NCBI GenBank assembly: GCA_002401385.1
Contig: NVSY01000041.1
Location: 3,898-9,068 of the forward strand
DNA from: Flavobacteriaceae bacterium
Lineage (GTDB): Bacteria; Bacteroidota; Bacteroidia; Flavobacteriales; Flavobacteriaceae
Length of the DNA: 5,171 bases
Reading direction: 5' to 3'
The notes beneath the pieces are model-generated. The model had not been told where the DNA came from. It worked only from the letters and a program-made list of their open reading frames with translations, and ran no database searches. Positions 1 to 5,171 of this stretch are shown piece after piece. The position numbers and the translations under genes were made by a program. The first letter of the stretch is position 1, and each line of letters starts with the position of its first letter.

Positions 1-46
1 GCACGAAAAGATGTAAAAAATTCTAATACTAAAATACTATCTAACC

Positions 47-574
47 ATGTCCATAGAAACAAACTACATACAAAGCATTCAATTTCAGTTCAAAGACACA
101 AAACGCCTTGGAACCGCCGTTTTAAAGGCACTCACAGAAACAGAATTACATTTTAAATACAATGAAGAAAGTAGCAGTATTGCAACCATAGTAGCACATA
201 TTTCAGGTAACATGCTAAGCAGATGGACACATTTTTACTCAGAAGACGGAGAAAAAACTTGGAGAAAAAGAGATGCCGAATTCGAAATTTCAACAGCTTC
301 AAAAGTTGAAATCATGGATACTTGGGAAACAGGTTGGAATTGTTTGTTTGCTATTATTGATGATTTATCACCAGAAAAACTAGCAAAGGACATCTATATT
401 CGCTCAGAAAAACACACTGCTTTAGAAGCCATCAATAGACAAATTTTTCATTATTCCTACCATGTAGGACAGCTTGTTTATATTGCAAAAATGATTCAAA
501 ACTCCACTTGGAAACCTCTTTCCATTCCTAAAAATCAATCCGATCTATTTAATGAGTTGAAATTCAAAAAATAA
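47..574 (+). CDS. DUF1572 family protein, DinB-like four-helix fold
   Basis: The 175-residue product is complete and resembles the DUF1572 branch of the DinB/YfiT superfamily. These are small soluble four-helix-bundle proteins that usually bind a divalent metal through three histidines. The likely triad is visible: H51 in the segment HISGNMLSRW, and H135 and H139 in HYSYHVGQL. Other family-typical stretches are YNEESSSIA (about 38-46), the W/R/D-rich stretch WRKRDAEFE (72-80), HTALEAINRQ (123-132) and a C-terminal LSIPK (158-162). No signal peptide or membrane helix is seen, so it is probably cytoplasmic. Related DinB-fold proteins include thiol-dependent (for example bacillithiol) transferases and damage-inducible proteins, but the substrate of this subfamily is unknown to me and nothing here defines it. 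The ATG at 47 fits the family's usual N-terminus. There is no Shine-Dalgarno sequence, as is common in Bacteroidota. The gene is separated from ffh by 82 bases containing a promoter, so it is probably transcribed independently. Confidence 0.88.
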   Translation: MSIETNYIQSIQFQFKDTKRLGTAVLKALTETELHFKYNEESSSIATIVAHISGNMLSRWTHFYSEDGEKTWRKRDAEFEISTASKVEIMDTWETGWNCLFAIIDDLSPEKLAKDIYIRSEKHTALEAINRQIFHYSYHVGQLVYIAKMIQNSTWKPLSIPKNQSDLFNELKFKK

Positions 575-620
575 AGCGTGTTTTTATAAAAATCAACTCC
601 TAATTTTAGTAGCAATTTAG

Positions 621-628
621 TATCTTTG
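621..628 (+). promoter_or_regulatory. Bacteroidota -7 promoter element (TAnnTTTG) for ffh-folD
   Basis: The bases TATCTTTG, followed by C, match the TAnnTTTG(C) -7 consensus used by the primary sigma factor of Bacteroidota. The element lies 28 bases before the ffh ATG, which would give a short leader of roughly 20 bases. No clear TTG/TTTG -33 partner is present at the expected spacing, so the assignment rests on the -7 box and its position. A 12-base AT palindrome at 581-592 lies upstream and may simply be AT-rich promoter DNA. Confidence 0.65.
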
Positions 629-656
629 CATTTCTATAAAAACGAAGCAAGATTTT

Positions 657-1985
657 ATGTTTAATAATTTAAGTGATAAGTTAGATAAAGCCTTACATGT
701 ATTAAAAGGGCACGGGAAAATTACAGAAGTTAATGTAGCCGAAACTTTAAAAGAAGTACGTAGAGCGCTATTGGATGCCGATGTTAACTTTAAAATTGCC
801 AAAGATTTTACCAGTAGATTAAAAGACAAAGCCTTAGGTCAAAATGTATTGACTACGTTAAACCCAGGGCAATTGATGGTAAAATTGGTAAAAGATGAAC
901 TGACCGATTTAATGGGAGGTGAAACTGTAGGTATCAATTTAGGAGGTAGCCCTACCGTTATTTTAATGTCTGGTTTACAAGGATCTGGTAAAACTACTTT
1001 TTCTGGAAAATTGGCCAATTACTTAAAAACTAAAAAATCTAAAAACGTTTTATTAGTAGGTTGTGATGTCTATCGTCCAGCAGCCATCAACCAATTACGT
1101 ATTATAGGTGAACAAATAGGTGTAGAAGTATATGCTGAAGAGGAGAATAAAAACCCTGTTCAAATTTCTAAAAACGCCATCAAACATGCAAAAGCAAATG
1201 GATTTAATGCTGTAATCATTGATACCGCGGGTCGTTTGGCTGTGGATAAAGAAATGATGACGGAAATATCAAATATTCACAAGGAAGTTCAGCCTCAAGA
1301 AACACTATTTGTAGTGGATTCTATGACTGGTCAAGATGCTGTAAATACAGCAAAAGCCTTTAATGATATCCTGAATTTTGACGGTGTTGTTTTAACAAAA
1401 CTAGATGGTGATACCCGTGGTGGTGCAGCATTGACTATTAAAACAGTTGTAAACAAGCCCATCAAATTTATTGGTACTGGTGAAAAAATGGAAGCGATTG
1501 ATGTTTTCCATCCAAACCGTATGGCCGATCGTATTTTGGGAATGGGAGATGTTGTTTCCTTAGTGGAACGCGCTCAAGAACAATACGACGAGGAAGAAGC
1601 TAGAAAAATTCAAAAGAAAATTGCGAAAGATCAATTTGGTTTTGATGATTTCTTGCAGCAAATCCAACAAATCAAGAAAATGGGTAACATGAAAGATTTG
1701 GTTGGAATGATACCCGGCGCCGGAAAAGCAATGAAAGATGTGGATATTGATGACGATGCCTTTAAAGGAATTGAAGCTATTATTCATTCAATGACTCCTG
1801 ATGAGCGCACTAAGCCAACCACCATTAATGCAAGTCGTAAAAAACGTATTGCCAAAGGATCGGGAACATCTGTACAAGAAGTGAATCAATTGATGAAGCA
1901 ATTCAATCAAATGAGTAAGATGATGAAAATGATGCAAGGTGGCGGAGGCCGCAAGATGATGCAGATGATGAAAAACATGAAATAG
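657..1985 (+). CDS. ffh: Signal recognition particle protein Ffh (SRP54 homologue)
   Basis: This GTPase is the protein subunit of the bacterial signal recognition particle. With the 4.5S/6S RNA it binds signal sequences on nascent chains and docks with the receptor FtsY at the inner membrane. The 442-residue length is normal for the family. The N domain covers about residues 1-90 (MFNNLSDKLD start, LKEVRRALLDADV). The G domain carries G1 GLQGSGKTT (106-114), DVYRPAA (137-143), DTAGR (189-193), TKLD (247-250) followed by GDTRGGAAL, and GTGEK (273-277). The M domain (about 325-442) has the IPG of the finger-loop region (352-354) and the RNA-binding helix-turn-helix SRKKRIAKGSG (393-403). It ends in a methionine- and glycine-rich tail. 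All GTPase motifs are intact. The ATG at 657 aligns with the usual Ffh N-terminus. The leader is A-rich with no clear Shine-Dalgarno. A TAnnTTTG promoter lies just upstream, and folD follows after 19 bases. Confidence 0.98.
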   Translation: MFNNLSDKLDKALHVLKGHGKITEVNVAETLKEVRRALLDADVNFKIAKDFTSRLKDKALGQNVLTTLNPGQLMVKLVKDELTDLMGGETVGINLGGSPTVILMSGLQGSGKTTFSGKLANYLKTKKSKNVLLVGCDVYRPAAINQLRIIGEQIGVEVYAEEENKNPVQISKNAIKHAKANGFNAVIIDTAGRLAVDKEMMTEISNIHKEVQPQETLFVVDSMTGQDAVNTAKAFNDILNFDGVVLTKLDGDTRGGAALTIKTVVNKPIKFIGTGEKMEAIDVFHPNRMADRILGMGDVVSLVERAQEQYDEEEARKIQKKIAKDQFGFDDFLQQIQQIKKMGNMKDLVGMIPGAGKAMKDVDIDDDAFKGIEAIIHSMTPDERTKPTTINASRKKRIAKGSGTSVQEVNQLMKQFNQMSKMMKMMQGGGGRKMMQMMKNMK

Positions 1986-2004
1986 TAACCTTACAAACTA
2001 GCAA

Positions 2005-2880
2005 ATGACATTACTTGACGGTAAAAAAACCTCGAACGATTTAAAAGAAGAAATTAAAGCAAGTGTAGATCTAAGATTATCAGCTGGTAAAAAAAAACCA
2101 CATTTAGCTGCTATTCTTGTAGGTACTGATGGCGCAAGTATGACATATGTAAACAGCAAAGTAAAAGCTTGTGAATATGTTGGATTTAACTCCACGCTTT
2201 TGGACATGCCTGCTGACACACCTGAAGCTACCTTGTTAGAAAAAATTGAAGGCCTTAACAATGACCCAGATATAGATGGTTTTATTGTTCAATTACCTTT
2301 ACCTAAACACATAGACGAACAAAAAGTATTAATGGCAGTGAATCCAGACAAAGATGTGGACGGATTTCATCCAACAAACGTTGGAAAAATGGCCTTAGAC
2401 TTACCTTGTTTTTTACCTGCCACTCCTTTTGGAATTCTAGAATTACTTGAACGTTATAAAGTAGAAACTTCTGGAAAACATGTCGTAGTTATTGGTCGTA
2501 GCCACATTGTTGGTCGCCCAATGAGTATTTTGATGAGTCAAAAACGTCCTGCAGGAAACGCTACTGTAACTGTAGCTCATAGTAGAACAAATAATTTAAA
2601 AGAATTGTGCTTGCAAGCAGACATTATAGTTGCTGCTCTAGGTATTCCCGAATTTTTAACTGGTGATATGGTAAAAGAGGGTGTCACTATTATTGATGTA
2701 GGAATTACACGCGTAGATGACTCTACAAAAAAACGAGGGTATCGTTTGGCTGGAGATGTACACTTTGAAAGTGTGAGCCCAAAATCTGAATTTATCACTC
2801 CAGTACCAGGAGGTGTAGGTCCAATGACCATTGCCATGTTACTTAAAAACACATTATTGGCCTGCGAACGTCGTGATTAA
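2005..2880 (+). CDS. folD: Bifunctional methylenetetrahydrofolate dehydrogenase/cyclohydrolase FolD
   Basis: FolD is a cytoplasmic homodimer that interconverts 5,10-methylene-THF, 5,10-methenyl-THF and 10-formyl-THF. It uses NAD(P)+ in the dehydrogenase step and feeds purine and formyl-Met synthesis. The 291-residue protein is full length. The active site is intact: Y48 and K52 in the [10 protein letters not shown] segment, Q96 in QLPLP, and D119 in KDVDG. The dinucleotide-binding signature GRSHIVGRP lies at 164-172 and the C-terminal signature [10 protein letters not shown] at 266-275. Compared with my recollection of E. coli FolD, there are short insertions around 178-186 (SQKRPAGNA) and 238-247 ([10 protein letters not shown]). 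I take these as lineage variation in surface loops, not damage. The ATG at 2005 gives the canonical start MTLLDGKK. The 19-base gap to ffh has no terminator or obvious promoter, so the two are probably cotranscribed, ending at the hairpin at 3037-3073. Confidence 0.97.
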   Translation: MTLLDGKKTSNDLKEEIKASVDLRLSAGKKKPHLAAILVGTDGASMTYVNSKVKACEYVGFNSTLLDMPADTPEATLLEKIEGLNNDPDIDGFIVQLPLPKHIDEQKVLMAVNPDKDVDGFHPTNVGKMALDLPCFLPATPFGILELLERYKVETSGKHVVVIGRSHIVGRPMSILMSQKRPAGNATVTVAHSRTNNLKELCLQADIIVAALGIPEFLTGDMVKEGVTIIDVGITRVDDSTKKRGYRLAGDVHFESVSPKSEFITPVPGGVGPMTIAMLLKNTLLACERRD

Positions 2881-2883
2881 ATA

Positions 2884-2915
2884 GATTACAAGATACAAGT
2901 CGTTTTTGATACAAG
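2884..2915 (+). repeat. Short word repeats GAT(T)ACAAG after folD
   Basis: Immediately after the folD stop, the word GATTACAAG (2884-2892) overlaps GATACAAG (2892-2899), and GATACAAG recurs at 2908-2915. Three near-copies in 32 non-coding bases is more than expected by chance even in AT-rich DNA. I recall similar degenerate runs between genes in other flavobacteria, but cannot verify this here. No function is assigned. Confidence 0.5.
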
Positions 2916-2973
2916 AAATAGGACTATTGACATTGCGTAAAAAAAAGTAAGACATTTGACAAAAGAAAACTTT

Positions 2974-3031
2974 TAACCGAAAATTATCGCAACAACGAGC
3001 AACTTATAACCGAAAGCTTAACACTTATAAC
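2974..3031 (+). repeat. Paired short direct repeats before the terminator
   Basis: Two interleaved words are each present twice. TAACCGAAA occurs at 2974-2982 and 3007-3015 (33 bases apart). ACTTATAAC occurs at 3002-3010 and 3023-3031 (21 bases apart). The stretch between folD and the terminator contains no credible open reading frame. The repeats look like a degenerate intergenic element or slippage product, and no protein-binding role can be inferred. Confidence 0.45.
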
Positions 3032-3036
3032 TCATA

Positions 3037-3073
3037 AAAAAATCCCGTTTTGAATATCAAAACGGGATTTTTT
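3037..3073. terminator. Bidirectional intrinsic terminator between convergent transcripts
   Basis: A perfect 17-base-pair inverted repeat pairs 3037-3053 with 3057-3073 around a three-base ATA loop. The core TCCCGTTTTGA/TCAAAACGGGA is flanked by an A run on the left and a T run on the right. Read on either strand, the G/C-containing stem is therefore followed by U residues. It lies 156 bases after the folD stop and 22 bases beyond the stop of the minus-strand lipoprotein gene, so it should end both converging transcripts. Confidence 0.92.
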
Positions 3074-3095
3074 GTATTTATAATTTGGCGATATC

Positions 3096-3671
3096 TCAAT
3101 CAAACCAAACCGTAAAATACTTTATTTTTGCTAAATCTGGAATTTGCTCCAAGGTCACTTTTTGAAGGCTAAAATCTTTAATTCCTAATTCTGATTTATC
3201 AATAACAATAGTTGCATTTAATTCATCTATAAACAAGATTGCGGAAGTAAAAGTTGTTTCTACTTTATTGATTTTACAATTGGCATTAATTTCTTGAAAA
3301 GTAGAGTGCAAACCAATACCATTTGCAGTTTTAAAACGAGGGTCGAAAATTTGAATACTTTTAATTTTCGATACAGAATCATGTTGATTCACAGGTTCAA
3401 TCTCTAATAATTTCTTTTTATCCAATTTAGAATACACAAAATATAGATCGTCCTCTACTAAATATTCACTAATTTCATTTCCTAAATCTCCTTCACTCAA
3501 TATTTTAACTAACGAGTCAGATGTAAATAGTGCGTCTAACTCCTGAATCGTAGTTTCTGCATGAATGTTTCCTACTTGCCCTTTTGCAATCTCAAAGGAC
3601 TTATTTCCATTACATTGCACAAATAATAAAGCTACAATTATAAATGGGATTATTTTTTTTAATATAAACAT
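3096..3671 (-). CDS. Predicted lipoprotein of unknown function
   Basis: This 191-residue protein is not one I can name, although its overall pattern resembles small hypothetical proteins of flavobacteria. It starts with a lipoprotein signal peptide: basic K5-K6, a hydrophobic core IIPFIIVALLFV and a lipobox-like FVQC with the acceptor C20. Glutamine at -1 is not the classical G/A/S, but similar signals seem tolerated in this phylum. The residues after C20 (NGNKS) lack the acidic cluster linked to surface export, so a periplasm-facing location is more likely (inference). The mature part has no membrane helix or catalytic motif. A motif recurs: IHAETTIQELDA (36-47) and LHSTFQEINA (121-130), suggesting two related halves. 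Its ATG lies 71 bases after the stop of the HerA-like ATPase gene, with no terminator between, so the two are probably cotranscribed. Transcription would end at the hairpin 22 bases past its stop. Confidence 0.85.
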   Translation of the reverse strand: MFILKKIIPFIIVALLFVQCNGNKSFEIAKGQVGNIHAETTIQELDALFTSDSLVKILSEGDLGNEISEYLVEDDLYFVYSKLDKKKLLEIEPVNQHDSVSKIKSIQIFDPRFKTANGIGLHSTFQEINANCKINKVETTFTSAILFIDELNATIVIDKSELGIKDFSLQKVTLEQIPDLAKIKYFTVWFD

Positions 3672-3742
3672 GGGTTATTTTAAAATGGTTTCAGTTTTAT
3701 GAACGTCAAAAATGCAATAATATTTACAATTACACCATTTTT

Positions 3743-5171
3743 TTAACGCAATACTCGTTTTAATATTCCCAAAACACCTCTAATAAAAGTAGCACTGGTC
3801 ACAACTTTCAAAATTGGATTCATTCTGGTGCTTTTACGGGAACTCGTTCTTCGGCTTCTCGTTTGTTTTTCTTTTTGTTTTTCTTCTCTTGCTTCTTCTT
3901 TGTGAATCGCCTCAATTTTTTCGTTCAACATCTCATAGGCACTTTCGCGATCCACTTCCTTATTGTATTTTTCTACCAATCTCGAATTGTCCAATAATTG
4001 CTTCAATTCTTTTTTTGTCAAAATATCCATACGACTCATAGGAGCTCTCAACATAGTTGCAGCTAGGGGTGTTGGGCGTCCTTTCTCATTAAGTACAGAA
4101 ATTAACGCTTCCCCTGTCCCCAATTCAGTCAGTAATTCTGATGTTTTATAATACTCAGAATCTGGATAATTTTCAGAAGCCAACTTAATCGCTTTTCTAT
4201 CTTTAGCTGTAAATGCTCGTAAGGCATGCTGAATTTTCAAACCCAACTGTGCCAACACATCTTCTGGAATATCTTTCGGGTTCTGTGTAACAAAAAACAG
4301 GCCAATCCCTTTAGAACGAATCAATTTTACAATACTTTCTATTTGAGACATCAATGCCTTGGAAGCTTCTTTAAAAATAAGATGTGCTTCATCTATAAAA
4401 ATCACCAATTCTGGTTGTTCACTATCACCTTGCTCTGGAAAACTAGCATATATTTCTGCTAATAATTGCAACATAAAAGTAGAAAATAATTTAGGTCTGT
4501 CCTGAATATCTGTCAATCTTAAAATAGATATGACTCCTCTTCCCTCTTCATCAATTCGTGTCAAGTCATCTACTTCAAAAGAACGTTCTCCAAAAAACAA
4601 GTCACCGCCTTGTTGCTCCAATTCAATTATTTTTCGCAAAATTGCACCTGTACTTGCCGTTGAAATCCTACCGTATTCACGCTGAACCTCTTCTTTTCCT
4701 TCGTCGGTAGAAAATTGGAGTACTTTTTTAAAATCTGCTAGGTCTAGCAATGGTAATTTTCTATCGTCACAATATTTAAACAAAACAGAAACAATACCAC
4801 TTTGGGTATCTGTTAAATCCAAAATTCTAGACAATAACACGGGGCCAAATTCTGAAACCGTTGCACGCAATCGAACTCCTTCTTGATCAGAAATAGTCAA
4901 TATTTCTACAGGAAACTTCTTTGCTTCAAACGGCAGTCCTATAGCTGCATGACGCTCATCAATTTTAGCATGTCCAGGACTCGCTTGCGCCAATCCACTC
5001 AAATCTCCTTTTATATCCATCAGTAACACAGGCACTCCTTTTTCAGACAAATTCTCTGCCATCACCTGTAAGGTCTTGGTTTTCCCTGTTCCCGTAGCCC
5101 CAGCAATTAAACCATGACGGTTCAAAGTTTTTAAAGGAATTTTCACAAAAGCATCTTTTACAGTAGCACCA
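3743..5171 (-). CDS. HerA-like P-loop ATPase, DUF853 family (5' end outside window)
   Basis: This is a DUF853 (HerA C-terminal-like, E. coli YjgR type) ATPase of the FtsK/HerA superfamily. Members look like DNA-translocating motors, but their cellular role is not established. The frame is open to the right edge. A GTG at 5144-5146 is internal: the preceding codons read GATVKDAF and continue the family sequence into KIPLKTLNRHGL. About 475 residues are visible, and probably a few dozen are missing. Counting from that GTG, Walker A GATGTGKT is at 16-23, an MDIKGDLSG motif at 43-51, Walker B LVIFIDEAH at 247-255, a sensor-like FFVTQNP at 284-290 and a candidate arginine finger R310 in HALRAFTAKDR. 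After about 410 the chain becomes a charged, K/E- then R/S-rich linker (412-441), followed by an apolar-basic tail (about 444-467). No NurA, SIR2 or other usual HerA partner gene is visible. The lipoprotein gene follows after 71 bases. Confidence 0.92.
   Translation of the reverse strand, partial: GATVKDAFVKIPLKTLNRHGLIAGATGTGKTKTLQVMAENLSEKGVPVLLMDIKGDLSGLAQASPGHAKIDERHAAIGLPFEAKKFPVEILTISDQEGVRLRATVSEFGPVLLSRILDLTDTQSGIVSVLFKYCDDRKLPLLDLADFKKVLQFSTDEGKEEVQREYGRISTASTGAILRKIIELEQQGGDLFFGERSFEVDDLTRIDEEGRGVISILRLTDIQDRPKLFSTFMLQLLAEIYASFPEQGDSEQPELVIFIDEAHLIFKEASKALMSQIESIVKLIRSKGIGLFFVTQNPKDIPEDVLAQLGLKIQHALRAFTAKDRKAIKLASENYPDSEYYKTSELLTELGTGEALISVLNEKGRPTPLAATMLRAPMSRMDILTKKELKQLLDNSRLVEKYNKEVDRESAYEMLNEKIEAIHKEEAREEKQKEKQTRSRRTSSRKSTRMNPILKVVTSATFIRGVLGILKRVLR

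Noticed and set aside
1..46. End of an upstream gene at the left edge
   Set aside because: One plus-strand frame reads HEKM and then a stop at 14-16, and another stops at 24-26. Fragments this short cannot be told from chance.
581..592. Terminator for the DUF1572 gene
   Set aside because: TTTTTATAAAAA is a perfect palindrome but has no G/C pair and no room for a loop, so it would not form a stable hairpin.
617..829. Minus-strand reading frame overlapping the start of ffh
   Set aside because: It lies antisense to well-conserved ffh codons, resembles no known protein and is explained as a shadow frame. The same applies to the frames opposite folD, the ffh M domain and the ATPase gene.
2956..2961. 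TTGACA box as a sigma70 -35 element
   Set aside because: No TATAAT-like box follows at 16-18 bases, and Bacteroidota primary sigma factors do not use this consensus.
3707..3722. Promoter for the lipoprotein gene on the minus strand
   Set aside because: TATTATTG (3722 to 3715) and CATTTTTG (3714 to 3707) each differ by one base from TAnnTTTG, and neither has a convincing -33 element. In such AT-rich DNA this is weak, and cotranscription with the upstream ATPase gene explains expression.
5144..5146. GTG as the start codon of the ATPase
   Set aside because: It would place the start only 15 residues before Walker A. The in-frame codons upstream (GATVKDAF) continue the family sequence and stay open to the edge, so the gene is partial, not short.
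3743..5171. A HerA-type defence system
   Set aside because: HerA-like ATPases occur in antiphage systems with SIR2, DUF4297 or nuclease partners. This one is of the widespread DUF853 type and no nuclease or effector gene is visible next to it. The part beyond the right edge cannot be seen.

Overview
The window reads as ordinary chromosomal sequence from a member of the Bacteroidota, most likely Flavobacteriaceae. The support is the AT-rich base composition, a TAnnTTTG-type -7 promoter element ahead of ffh, the lack of Shine-Dalgarno sequences before the four visible starts, and proteins with a strong flavobacterial look (a DUF1572 DinB-like protein, a small FVQC lipoprotein and a DUF853 HerA-like ATPase). 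No mobile element, RNA gene, CRISPR array or prophage sequence is visible.

The left part (1-3036) is on the plus strand. A complete DUF1572/DinB-fold protein gene (47-574) is followed by an 82-base gap holding a Bacteroidota-type promoter. Then come ffh (657-1985), the signal recognition particle GTPase, and, 19 bases later, folD (2005-2880), a one-carbon folate enzyme. The close spacing suggests that ffh and folD share a transcript. A 215-base gap follows (2881-3095). It holds two clusters of short repeated words and a strong symmetrical hairpin terminator at 3037-3073.

The right part (3096-5171) is on the minus strand and converges on the same terminator. The first gene in transcription order is the DUF853/HerA-like P-loop ATPase (3743-5171), whose first few dozen codons lie beyond the right edge. 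After 71 bases it is followed by a small predicted lipoprotein of unknown function (3096-3671). These two are probably cotranscribed, and their transcript probably ends at the shared hairpin.

The genes do not form one pathway. They are a housekeeping pair (protein targeting and one-carbon metabolism) flanked by conserved proteins of uncertain role. I found no convincing evidence of a new multi-gene system. The points most worth a second look are the word-repeat spacer after folD, which could encode a short terminated transcript, the repeated motif inside the lipoprotein, and the basic tail of the HerA-like ATPase.
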